Source: a bacterium
GTDB taxonomy: Bacteria; Patescibacteriota; Microgenomatia; Curtissbacterales; GWA2-41-24
Reading direction: 5' to 3'
DNA: 36,842 bases
Assembly (NCBI GenBank): GCA_021813125.1
Contig: JAKALT010000002.1
Location: 75,424-112,265 of the forward strand
Positions 15,649 through 23,700 of the stretch are shown here, in pieces; position 1 is the first letter of the stretch; each line of letters opens with the position of its first letter. The notes under the pieces are model-generated. The model was not told where the DNA came from. It saw only the letters and a program-made list of their open reading frames with translations, and made no database searches. The position numbers and the translations under genes are program-made.

Positions 15649-15677
15649 AAGCAACTGCAAGTTTTTTGCAATTGCTT
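15649..15677 (-). terminator. Rho-independent terminator after the 60-aa membrane gene
   Basis: On the minus strand AAGCAATTGCAA pairs with TTGCAGTTGCTT (one wobble-type mismatch) around a 5-nt loop and is followed by a run of seven T. A-rich sequence on the other side lets it work weakly in both directions. Confidence 0.75.
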
Positions 15678-15703
15678 TTATCTTGAGCGAACTTGAACTT
15701 AAC

Positions 15704-15886
15704 CTAACCTTTGTTTACCGAATAATCGTAAATAACGCCGGCAACAAGAGCAACAATTCCCAAAACCAAGGCTGTGCCGCCCGAAATGGCCGGAACTACT
15801 CCGACCAAAATAAGACCGACTCCGAGACCGGAGATAGAATGAGCAATGTAGTGCGGCTTCATGCACTCTTTAAATTTTTTGTCCAC
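15704..15886 (-). CDS. Small two-helix membrane protein
   Basis: This 60-aa protein begins with a GTG codon at 15886, preceded by a near-perfect Shine-Dalgarno (GGAGGTGAT). A short polar start (MDKKFKECMKPHYIAHSISG) is followed by two hydrophobic helices separated by a Gly-Gly turn (VGLILVGVVPAISGGTALVLGIVALVAGVIYD in two parts). It has its own promoter and terminator, so it is a single-gene unit. The glycine-rich helices suggest a small helical-hairpin membrane protein. Function is unknown. Confidence 0.7.
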   Translation of the reverse strand: MDKKFKECMKPHYIAHSISGLGVGLILVGVVPAISGGTALVLGIVALVAGVIYDYSVNKG

Positions 15887-15915
15887 TAAATATCACCTCC
15901 AATCTTTCATAATTT

Positions 15916-15944
15916 AGTCTAGGTCTAAAACTTTCAAAAAGCAA
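15916..15944 (-). promoter_or_regulatory. Promoter of the 60-aa membrane gene
   Basis: On the minus strand TTGCTT (15939-15944), a 17-nt spacer and TAGACT (15916-15921) precede a leader of about 25 nt carrying the GGAGGTGA ribosome-binding site. Confidence 0.5.
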
Positions 15945-15973
15945 TTTGGCAGAAAGCCCGGTTACCTTCGATT

Positions 15974-16020
15974 AAGGCCTGATCTTAACCTGGGTCTTTT
16001 TCTAGCAAAGGCCAGGCCTT
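15974..16020. repeat. Palindromic element, copy 2 (VOC gene 3' end)
   Basis: Arms AAGGCCTG (15974-15981) and CAGGCCTT (16013-16020) enclose 31 nt containing CTTAACCT (15984-15991). Six T follow on the + strand. It lies 15 nt after the stop codon of the VOC gene, in the same kind of place as the related element at 9614-9661. Confidence 0.6.
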
Positions 16021-16035
16021 TTTTGGCACTGCCTG

Positions 16036-16416
16036 TTAATTAGCGCGCACCTGGACAAACTGAAAATAATTGCCGTCGGTGTCTATAAATGTAGCGATTA
16101 AGCCATAACCCTCGACATGGTAAATGTTCTGTTTTACTTTAACCTTGGCTTTTTTAAGACGTTTAACCTCGGCTTCGATATCGTCCACTTCAAAATTGAC
16201 AATCATTCTTTCCGGTTGTTTAGACTTCGTTTTAACTTTTGAATGGTCCAAGACGACAAAATTTGTACCTTTGAACTCAAAACCGTAAGCCATTTCACCC
16301 TTGTCGCTCATCTCCATTTCCATGGTTTGTTTGAGGCCAACTGTCTCCCTGTAGAACTTAGCAAGTTTTGTAGAATTCGGACTGCCTAAAAGAATACTTT
16401 CTATTCCTTTTATCAT
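16036..16416 (-). CDS. VOC-superfamily (glyoxalase/bleomycin-resistance-like) protein
   Basis: The 126-aa protein shows the paired beta-alpha-beta-beta-beta modules of the vicinal-oxygen-chelate fold: GIESILLGSPNSTKLAKFYRETVGL at the start and YGLIATFIDTDGNYFQFVQV at the end, with FEVDDIEAEVKRLKKAKVKV between. Length is typical of a single-domain dimer. Members isomerise or cleave small molecules or bind drugs; the substrate cannot be told from sequence. The start is well fixed by AAGGAGGTGA 7 nt before ATG, and a promoter lies upstream. It forms a single-gene unit. Confidence 0.85.
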   Translation of the reverse strand: MIKGIESILLGSPNSTKLAKFYRETVGLKQTMEMEMSDKGEMAYGFEFKGTNFVVLDHSKVKTKSKQPERMIVNFEVDDIEAEVKRLKKAKVKVKQNIYHVEGYGLIATFIDTDGNYFQFVQVRAN

Positions 16417-16452
16417 TTTATTTCACCTCCTTTGCCTTAAACATGAAGGGTT

Positions 16453-16481
16453 AGTTTATATCGGGAAAAAGTAAAAGACAA
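16453..16481 (-). promoter_or_regulatory. Promoter of the VOC gene
   Basis: On the minus strand TTGTCT (16476-16481), a 17-nt spacer and TAAACT (16453-16458) precede a leader of about 30 nt with a strong ribosome-binding site. Confidence 0.5.
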
Positions 16482-16549
16482 GCTGTCAAAAATGTTTGAA
16501 AGCTGTAAGGGCGTTCCGGGTTAAAATTTGTGCTAAGATTGTTGTAGTA

Positions 16550-17089
16550 ATGCAAACTTTGCCTCTTGCTCTTGGTCTTCTTGTTACAAGCCTTTTTGCT
16601 TACGCTATCCCGCAACTTATATTCGGAGTCTATTCAGTTTGGAGTCGCGTTTTTGGAATTTTTCTTTTTTTTCTAGTCATCTTTGTTGCGATAATAATTA
16701 TAATTAAAAATTCTTTTAAGGCTAAATGGCTGAACTTTTTAAACCCCATTTTTCAAAATGTGCAAATTATATTAGGTTTAATTTTTTTAGTATTTTTTTT
16801 AGGATTGTATACCATTTATCTTGGATTTACGGCTTCCGAGGGTGGCGAATTTGCCTTAATATTTGGCCTACCCCCGATAGCGTTAAGCATTGCCCAACTT
16901 TTCTATATTTACAAACCAAATTATCCGAGCAACCAACTGGGCCAAACAGTGCCTGCTGAAGCTGGCCAAAGAAAATTTTCCGGCTTATCGATTGCTTTTA
17001 TATCTATCGGCGCTACAATAGCAATTTTTTTTTATTTATTTTACTGCGCACCGGATACAACGTTACTGAAAATTCAGCATATTCCTTGA
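16550..17089 (+). CDS. Unknown membrane protein with about five helices
   Basis: From ATG at 16550 the protein is 179 aa and almost wholly hydrophobic, with about five transmembrane segments (LPLALGLLVTSLFAY, VFGIFLFFLVIFVAIIIII, VQIILGLIFLVFFLGLYTIYL, IFGLPPIALSIAQLFYIY, LSIAFISIGATIAIFFYLFY). It ends a few residues after the last helix, where the next frame begins in a 4-nt overlap (TTGA). An upstream extension to 16496 is possible but adds a basic stretch without support. No family recognised. Confidence 0.65.
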   Translation: MQTLPLALGLLVTSLFAYAIPQLIFGVYSVWSRVFGIFLFFLVIFVAIIIIIKNSFKAKWLNFLNPIFQNVQIILGLIFLVFFLGLYTIYLGFTASEGGEFALIFGLPPIALSIAQLFYIYKPNYPSNQLGQTVPAEAGQRKFSGLSIAFISIGATIAIFFYLFYCAPDTTLLKIQHIP

Positions 17090-17397
17090 CACACTCCCCG
17101 CTACCAACCGGTCAGCCTGACCCCCCTCTTCCAATTGAATATCTCGAAGTCCGAACAGCGGGCTGCGAGAGTGATTCTTGTATTCTTGTTCGCTCAGAAG
17201 GAGGGGCGGACGATAAACTTCCTCTTTTATTAAATTCTTACAACAATAAAATACAACCTTCTACAATATATGAGGTTACCGTGTGTAAGCCTAATTGTCA
17301 ATCCGGCTCTTATGTTTCAGTTTGGAAAAGAAAACAATGCGTTTCTACCAAAGAAGGAACATTAACACTTCATATTTCGAATAACACCTGCTACTAA
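17086..17397 (+). CDS. Cysteine-containing extracytoplasmic-type protein or displaced domain
   Basis: This 103-aa frame starts at a TTG overlapping the stop codon of the membrane protein. It is proline-rich at first (PLPTGQPDPPLPIEY) and then has five cysteines in pairs (CESDSC, CKPNC, a later C, and a final C two residues from the end), consistent with a small disulphide-bonded domain outside the membrane. It lacks a signal peptide of its own. It may therefore be the natural C-terminal domain of the preceding membrane protein, displaced by a frameshift, or a coupled second gene. Confidence 0.5.
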   Translation: MTHSPLPTGQPDPPLPIEYLEVRTAGCESDSCILVRSEGGADDKLPLLLNSYNNKIQPSTIYEVTVCKPNCQSGSYVSVWKRKQCVSTKEGTLTLHISNNTCY

Positions 17398-17436
17398 AGA
17401 TGCTTTGCTCGTTAGATATTCTATAGGTTAAAGGGA

Positions 17437-18216
17437 TTAGGCTACTTTGCCTTTTTCAGACCCGCTCGATGATTCAATAAAGGCCAAAATCGTTTCTAAC
17501 TCTTTAGACGTTAATCTTTTTCGAGGTTGAGGTTTAACATGATGTGAATTTCTTGAGCGGTTATCGCCGACCGCAAAACCATTTCGTGAACGCCCAGCTT
17601 TATTCTTTTTCGGTTTTAATCCTTTTGGTTTACTTTGCGGAGTAACAACTGTCCGCTCCCGTCTCTTCCTTTCTTCTTCAGCTTGTTTGAACTGATCCTC
17701 TAGTTTCTGATAGAATTTTCTTCTTTCAAGTCGCTTGTTAACTGTTTGCTGGTCAGATTTACCTAGAGGTATTCTCCTCTGAGCGCTGGCTTCATCCTCT
17801 TCTCTTTCGATTTGTGCTTCTTCTACTTTCCTTTGGATACTTTTTAGTAACATTTCTTTCCTTCTTTGAGTAAGACCGCTAGGAAGCGGCACAAAAAAAT
17901 CCATAACTGCCCTTTCTTCGGCGCTTAAGTATGGAAAGGGATCTTGCACATTAAAGCTGTCTACTTCTTGTGAGTTGCGAGGTTTTTCGGGATCTTCAAA
18001 AATAGACACTGAAAGTCTGCCAGTGCCATCTATTGCATTTTCTATCTGCATAAGATCTCTTTCCGTAGGCCCTTCAATAGCTTGCCCTGCAGGTTTGCCA
18101 TTTTGCTTTGAGTCAACGCTGGCAGGGTTTTTGCCAACCGGCCTTGCATCAACCCTTCTTAGGCTTGGGTCTTTTGCGGTGAGACGCATTTTGCTGAATC
18201 TTAAGGCTTCAACCAT
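17437..18216 (-). CDS. Unknown basic, largely disordered protein
   Basis: The 259-aa protein has a polar N-terminus, a short ordered-looking part (about 95-125: FPYLSAEERAVMDFFVPLPSGLTQRRKEML), a long charged helix likely to form a coiled coil (about 125-190, with KVEEAQIEREEDEASAQRR) and a Lys/Arg-rich tail (PKGLKPKKNKAGRSRNG). The C-terminus has a short helix LTSKELETILAFIESS. Charge suggests nucleic-acid or ribosome binding, but no family is recognised. A TATAAT 7 nt before ATG implies a leaderless mRNA. The adjacent kinase gene upstream has a matching start context (GCCCYATGGT). Confidence 0.65.
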   Translation of the reverse strand: MVEALRFSKMRLTAKDPSLRRVDARPVGKNPASVDSKQNGKPAGQAIEGPTERDLMQIENAIDGTGRLSVSIFEDPEKPRNSQEVDSFNVQDPFPYLSAEERAVMDFFVPLPSGLTQRRKEMLLKSIQRKVEEAQIEREEDEASAQRRIPLGKSDQQTVNKRLERRKFYQKLEDQFKQAEEERKRRERTVVTPQSKPKGLKPKKNKAGRSRNGFAVGDNRSRNSHHVKPQPRKRLTSKELETILAFIESSSGSEKGKVA

Positions 18217-18223
18217 GGGGCGA

Positions 18224-18253
18224 ATTATAACAAGCTGAGGTAGATTTAATCAA
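18224..18253 (-). promoter_or_regulatory. Promoter of the 259-aa gene
   Basis: On the minus strand TTGATT (18248-18253), an 18-nt spacer and TATAAT (18224-18229) lie 7 nt before ATG. The -35 box overlaps the stop codon of the kinase gene upstream. Confidence 0.6.
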
Positions 18254-18837
18254 CTATGGGGTAATTCGTGGCTGCTGATCAGATTTCTAACCGTTTCTGC
18301 GGTAGCCTCAAGATCTTGCGAATCCAGAAGAATGGCCTGAGGCATAATTTCGAAACGCTCTCTAATACTTCTATACTGATTGGGGGTTGTGACATTGGAA
18401 AGGCTTCCCCGCCCATTTCGCTTGGCAAGTCTTGCCAGTGCTTCCTCTTCTGTGCATTCCAAAAGCATGAATTTTAGTGGAACTCCGGCTTTTTTGGCAA
18501 GGTCCCGAAGCATTTCATGATATACGGATCTTGTGTATGCGCCGGCTATGATAACAGGTTGTCCTTGCTGAAGAATGTCCTGTGCTTCTTGGTGGATAGC
18601 CTGATAGGAGGCTAACATAATGATTCTTTCCTCGTCCGGAGGATGCATCTTGCCAACTGCATCCGGGAAAAGCTTTGCTCTGGCTTCGTCTACGTCAAGC
18701 TGAACCAAATTTGATCTACCTGCCATTTCCGTGGCGAGTGTGGTTTTGCCGTGCAAAGGTGCCCCCGCAATCACCAGAATAAAAGGCCGGTACTGGGTTT
18801 TTGGCTCTTTGCCTTTTCTTTCGGCTTCTTCGACCAT
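18250..18837 (-). CDS. P-loop kinase (AAA_33/zeta-toxin-like fold)
   Basis: The 195-aa protein has Walker A GAPLHGKTT (residues 25-33), a following substrate aspartate (VQLDVDEARAKLF), a hydrophobic strand with a Walker B-like position (PVIIAGAYTRS) and a lid segment with arginines (EEALARLAKRNGRG... YRSIRERFE). This is the layout of small ATP-dependent kinases of the AAA_33 group, which includes polynucleotide kinase, chloramphenicol phosphotransferase and zeta-toxin relatives. The substrate is not evident. No antitoxin-like gene is adjacent, which argues against a toxin role. A TATAAT lies 7 nt before ATG and a perfect palindrome overlaps the promoter spacer. Confidence 0.78.
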   Translation of the reverse strand: MVEEAERKGKEPKTQYRPFILVIAGAPLHGKTTLATEMAGRSNLVQLDVDEARAKLFPDAVGKMHPPDEERIIMLASYQAIHQEAQDILQQGQPVIIAGAYTRSVYHEMLRDLAKKAGVPLKFMLLECTEEEALARLAKRNGRGSLSNVTTPNQYRSIRERFEIMPQAILLDSQDLEATAETVRNLISSHELPHS

Positions 18838-18844
18838 AGGGCAA

Positions 18845-18850
18845 ATTATA
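18845..18850 (-). promoter_or_regulatory. -10 box of the P-loop kinase gene
   Basis: TATAAT on the minus strand is followed by TTGCCCT and then ATG, giving a predicted leaderless transcript. Confidence 0.5.
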
Positions 18851-18855
18851 AACTT

Positions 18856-18876
18856 CCGAAGCCTAGGAGGCTTCGG
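18856..18876. promoter_or_regulatory. Palindromic operator-like site
   Basis: CCGAAGCCT and AGGCTTCGG are exact inverted repeats around three bases, lying 5 nt upstream of the kinase -10 box, where the spacer and -35 of that promoter would be. The place and symmetry fit a repressor site. It could also be an RNA hairpin in a longer transcript. Confidence 0.5.
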
Positions 18877-19006
18877 TATTTATATCAAAGTTTACATGAG
18901 CGAGTAGCATGTTCCAAGTGCTTGGGAAGTATGTATTCTCTCGCATTAGTCCAGTATAACTCGACGGTTTTCTGCGAGCGAATATAACAAAAGACCTGTT
19001 TTTTGA

Positions 19007-19012
19007 TACAAT
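19007..19012 (+). promoter_or_regulatory. -10 box of the 252-aa gene
   Basis: TACAAT lies 9 nt before the ATG at 19022, again pointing to a leaderless or nearly leaderless mRNA. Confidence 0.4.
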
Positions 19013-19021
19013 GCCAGTCTG

Positions 19022-19780
19022 ATGTTGAAAGAGCAAACCCCGTTCTCGCCTTCCGAGGGATTTCCCAAATCGGATTTACCCGCTTTAGGCATGGAATATT
19101 CCATGCGCCACTTCGCGGAGCAAATGTCTGCCGGACCGCTAAATCAATTTCTTCTGCCGTTTGCAAAAAAAGACGCGGTTTTGGAAGAAAGCTTTGTATT
19201 AAAAAATCTTTTAACGCGTGGCTGGCAATCCATTACCCAAATAGACCAGGGGCATTTTTACCTAGACGGAAATTTTTCGTTTGCCCTTGGATATAAACGA
19301 GGGAAAAAGCAAAAACCTTTATGGATTGCGGTTGCAAGCATTGCTACGGGAAAAATTTCAAAGGAATACCAATCCGCGCTTGTGAATAGGGGTGTAGAAA
19401 CAAACTATGACCCCCAATTACCACTTGTTGTTCAGCTACAAGGACCGTCGCGCTGGAGTTATACAAGCGACAGGCATTTACCGCAGGCTAAAAAGGTGCT
19501 AAGAAAGTTCAAGTGGGAAAGGAGCCTTGTTGCCCTGGTTTTGGATTGGGCAGAAAGAAACAATGTGCCTTCGGTGCATCTGGTGCCAAGCGAGTTGGTT
19601 CAACAGATGAATATAACCGAGCCAACCGATGAAGATGAGCCGGATAAGACGGAAAACAGGCGCAGACTCAAAGAAGCCGAAAGGCTTTATATGCGCTATA
19701 ACGTTACTGCCAAGCGCATGGGTTTTAAAAGACAAGGTGAGGGATTTTTCAAAAAAGAAATTAGGCAAGAGATTGCTTAA
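19022..19780 (+). CDS. Unknown 252-aa protein, possible GNAT-like C-terminus
   Basis: The soluble protein has an alternating beta/alpha middle (FSFALGYKRGKKQKPLWIAVASIATGK, LVALVLDWAERNNVPSVHLVPSELV) and an end in which ERLYMRYNVTAKRMGFKRQGEGFFKKEI resembles the 'YxxxAkrlGFk' end of GNAT acyltransferases. The acyl-CoA-binding R/Q-x-x-G-x-G/A loop is not clear, so the assignment is tentative. It is divergent from the kinase gene and followed after 21 nt by the EamA transporter gene, which has its own TATAAT box. Confidence 0.65.
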   Translation: MLKEQTPFSPSEGFPKSDLPALGMEYSMRHFAEQMSAGPLNQFLLPFAKKDAVLEESFVLKNLLTRGWQSITQIDQGHFYLDGNFSFALGYKRGKKQKPLWIAVASIATGKISKEYQSALVNRGVETNYDPQLPLVVQLQGPSRWSYTSDRHLPQAKKVLRKFKWERSLVALVLDWAERNNVPSVHLVPSELVQQMNITEPTDEDEPDKTENRRRLKEAERLYMRYNVTAKRMGFKRQGEGFFKKEIRQEIA

Positions 19781-19789
19781 GCTTTTTTG

Positions 19790-19795
19790 TATAAT
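19790..19795 (+). promoter_or_regulatory. -10 box of the EamA transporter gene
   Basis: TATAAT is followed after 6 nt by ATG (19802), so translation from a leaderless mRNA is likely. This also argues for ATG 19802 rather than an in-frame TTG at 19787 that would overlap the box. Confidence 0.5.
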
Positions 19796-19801
19796 CCAAA
19801 T

Positions 19802-20674
19802 ATGTGGTTTTGGTTTGCTTTCGGGTCCGCGATTTTGGGCGCTTTTGATGTTATCCTAAATAAAAAATTACTACACAAGGTTAGTGCTGCTGTTTTAACC
19901 TGGTCGCTTTTTGCTTTGACCTTGCCAATTGTTGCGGCGATTGTTTTGTTAAGCGGACCACCTTCTATCAACCAATTATTTTTCGTTGGAGTATTTGGCT
20001 CGGCATTTTCTTTCGTTTTTGCCAAAACAATTATAAACGAGACCCTAAAACAAAATCTTATTTCCAAAGTTTTTCCACTGACTGCTTTTGGCGGATTTTT
20101 TACTTATATTTTTGCACTTTTACTGCTTTCGGAAACAATACGGCCAATTCCGGTTTTGGGGCTATCGACAATTGTTGCCGGATCCTACTTTTTAAATTTG
20201 GATATGGCCCGAGAGAGTTTTTTGAAACCATTTAAGGTTTTGTTTTCGTCGAAAGCTTCTCTTTTGTACCTTTTCGCAATCATGTTAAGCAGTATAACTT
20301 CTGTTTTTGACAAAATGGGAATAATAAGCACAGCGCCCAATAGCCCGGTTTTTGTGATGCTTATTGAGCAAGCTACGATGTCTGCGCTTCTTTTTTTGTT
20401 TTTGGTGAAAAAGGAAAAAGCAACTTGGCTCCCTGAGCTTAAGGGCAATTTCGGCTTCTTATTTTTAAATAGTCTCCTTTTTCTTGTTGTTTCGTTTTTG
20501 GTTTTTTACGCTTTTGTTACGGGTCCCGTTGCGCTTGCGATGGCGGTAAAGCGGCTTCAGATATTTTTCATTCTTATCCTGAGTATTTTATTTTTCAAGG
20601 AAAAACCGGCAAGACATGTTTGGATTTCTACGGCAATTATGATTTTAGGGGCGATCCTTATTAAGGTTGGCTAG
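19802..20674 (+). CDS. EamA/DMT-family transporter
   Basis: The 290-aa protein has ten predicted transmembrane helices arranged as two five-helix EamA halves. Each half ends with the family's pattern of a charged residue before a final helix (LLLSETIRPIPVLGLSTIVAGSYFL in the first, LFFKEKPARHVWISTAIMILGAILIKVG in the second). Family members export or import small metabolites such as amino acids or nucleotides; the substrate cannot be read from sequence. It converges on the RND pump gene with a 30-nt gap. Confidence 0.85.
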   Translation: MWFWFAFGSAILGAFDVILNKKLLHKVSAAVLTWSLFALTLPIVAAIVLLSGPPSINQLFFVGVFGSAFSFVFAKTIINETLKQNLISKVFPLTAFGGFFTYIFALLLLSETIRPIPVLGLSTIVAGSYFLNLDMARESFLKPFKVLFSSKASLLYLFAIMLSSITSVFDKMGIISTAPNSPVFVMLIEQATMSALLFLFLVKKEKATWLPELKGNFGFLFLNSLLFLVVSFLVFYAFVTGPVALAMAVKRLQIFFILILSILFFKEKPARHVWISTAIMILGAILIKVG

Positions 20675-20704
20675 TTTGATTAATAGATAAATAAACTCTT
20701 CTCA

Positions 20705-23700
20705 CTATTTTACTTCGCCTTTATAGATTTGGTAGTAAACAACAGGAATGAAAAAGAGCATAATGGTCCCCGAAAATGTCAAGCCGGAAATGATTGCGCC
20801 GCCAAGGCCTCTCCAAAGCGGGTCGGAAAGAGTGATTGGTATTAGACCCAGGATTGCGGCAAGTGAAGTCAAGGCAATTGGTTCCAATCTGGATGCGGAA
20901 GCGTCACTTATGGCTTTTATGAGCGGCATCTTCTGATTCTGGTTTTTGACAATTTTATCTACTACCAAAATTGAATTTTTGACAACGATCCCAAACAGGG
21001 CCATAACGCCCACAAGCGCAGGGAATGACAATGACGTATGGGTAAGCGCGAAGATAATGAAGACTCCGGAAACGGAAAGCGGGATTACAAGCATAACAAT
21101 TAAGGCCCTTCTAAAAGAGGCAAACTGCAAAACCATTGTTGTGACAATTAAAAGGAAGGAAATTACCATTGCCTGCAGAATGGACTGCACAGACTTTTGG
21201 TTTTCTTCGTTTGCGCCACCTGTTTTCCAGCTGTAACCTTCGGCAAGGTTAAGCTTGGTGTCTGCGTATTTGCCAAGATTTGTGTTTATAGACTGCGGGT
21301 TAAACCCGGAAAGGACCGCTGCTGTTACCGAGATTGTCCTGTTACCGTCTTCGCGGGTGATAACTGTTGGGTTGGGCTCTAGGATTAATTTGCCAAGTGA
21401 AGACAGTGGTACGCTTGAACCGTTTGTCGGAATGTTTATAGAGTAGACGGATTTAGCGTCTTCGGTTTGAGAATTAAACCTTAAGGTGATATCTTTGTTT
21501 TCCGTCTCCCCTGCAAATTTGTTTTTATCGACAGAAAACCCGGCCCCGTAAGTTCTAAGATAAAGGGCAACCTGGTCAACCCCAATTTGGCTTTGGGCAA
21601 GCTGGGCCGGATCCGGGACAAAAACCAATTTACTTGTGCCTGCTTTTATGGATTTGTCGATATTGGTAACACCATTTTGGGTTTTCAGGTAATCTTCAAC
21701 TTTGTTTGCATAACTATCCAGCTGCGACAAGTCGTTACCCAAAAGTTTAATTTGGACATCCGCACCTGCCGGAGGCCCACCGCTTACTTCCTGCACTTTG
21801 ATTGTTCCGTCTTGGTAGTTATTAAACTTTTCCCTGACTTTTTGGGCAATTTCAAATGAAGGAATGTGCCTTTGTTTGTGCTTGGTTAAATTAATAGTGA
21901 AAAGTACATTATTTTGGCCTGACGAGGAAGGGCCCATATCGGAAAAAGCTTGGCCGATATTGGCAGTTATAAATGTGAGCTCTGACGTGTTTTGTAAATC
22001 TTTAAGGATACTTTGTGTTTTTTGACGCGCCACATCGAGTTTTGTGCCGGGCGGCAATTCCAATGTCATATAAATAGTATCCTGGTCGGTCCTTGGAAAA
22101 AATTCGTTTTTAACAAAACCGAAGATAAGAAGCGAAACAGAAAACAGGAGTAAAACCACGACCATTGCGATTACTTTTAAGCGGGTTGTTCGGGAAGTTA
22201 GAATACGCTCAATTAAGGAAACGTAACGCTTGTGAATTGCATCGAAGCTTAAAATGCCATGGTTAATTGTTGAAAAATCAATATTTTTTATTAGTTTTGA
22301 TTTTTTAATGTGGGTATTTATGACTGATATAATTTGTTTTTTCACAAGCGAGGTAACAGATAAAAGTATGGCCAGCGCAAGGATTGCTAAAAGGCCGAAG
22401 ATGTTTTTGGGGATGATAAGCGCGAAAAAGCCGATTGCTGATATAACAATGAGCGAAGCGACAAGGATTTTGACACGCCTGGGATATTTGCCTTCCAATA
22501 AAATGATGATTAAGGGCAGAGTCAAGAAAACGCTTACTAAAAATGATGCCGCAAGTGATGTTGAAACAACAATGGGCATGGATTTTATAAACTCCCCTAT
22601 TATTCCCGAAGACATAAGAAGCGGCAGAAATGCCCAGATTGTGGTGACAGTGGTTGTTAAAACGGGAACTAGAAAATCCCGCCAAACTAAAAGACCAGTT
22701 TGAAGAGGCGTAAAGCGGCCGGTTTTATAGTAGGAAGTCATGGCGCTCATGACAACAACCGTATCGTCGACCAAAAGCCCTAGTGCCAGAATCAGTGAAA
22801 AGAGTGAAAGGAAGTTTAATGTTATTCCCGTTAACCTCATTATTATAAAGGTGATTAGAAAGCTTAAAGGAGCAGACAAAGCGGAAACCAAAGCCTGTCT
22901 GGTCCCAAGGAAGATAAAAAGAACCAAAACTACCAGGATAATTGTAATTGTGAAATCTTTTTGCAGTTCGGCAAATTCATCGTTTATTTCTTCCGAAGTG
23001 TTTAAGATAATTGAACGTTTAAATTGGAGGTTTTTGGCAAGTTCTTTTCCAATCAAATCTTCCGATGCCGCAACCGCGGTGTCTATGCTTACCGATTTAC
23101 TTTTGTAAATGCTAAATGAAACCGCTCTTTGGGTTTCTCCTTTTGGATAAAGCAGGTAAGATTCGTTTTGGTCGGGTGATGAGTGTTCACTAATTTGGGC
23201 AATATCACCAAGGGCAACATTGGCATCTGAAAGGTTTATTCGAAGGTTTCTGATATCATCTACTGTTGTAACCTGGGGGTCTATTGAAAGCTGGAATGTG
23301 CTGTTTTTGGTTTGGACTACACCCAGGGGATAAGCTTTAAGAGCAGACTGGATTGTCGGCATAATCTGGAGCGGATTAATGTTGTAAGAAGATAATGCTT
23401 CCGGTTTAATTTCGACCTGGACTTCGCTTTTTTCCAGTCCGCCTACCGAGACATTGCCAATTTGTGAGAGGTTTTTTAGTTTTTTTTGTAGATCCGTGGA
23501 AAACCTAAAAAGTGAACCTTCATCGCTTTGAGTAGTTAAGTCAAAGATTAAAACCGGAGTGTTTTCGAAATCCAATTTCATGACCTTTGGTGTCTGGGCA
23601 TCTTTGGGAAGAGTGGTTACAGATTGGACTGCCGCTTGGACATCGGAACTGGCCTTTTCAACATCTGTTCCGGAGCGGAATTCTATTGTGATTGCCGATG

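Noticed and set aside
18250-18837. Zeta-type toxin of a toxin-antitoxin pair
   Set aside because: No small antitoxin gene is adjacent, and the fold is shared with many ordinary kinases.
22254-22703. 149-aa + strand frame inside the RND gene
   Set aside because: It is antisense to a well-conserved pump sequence and has low-complexity, shadow-like composition.
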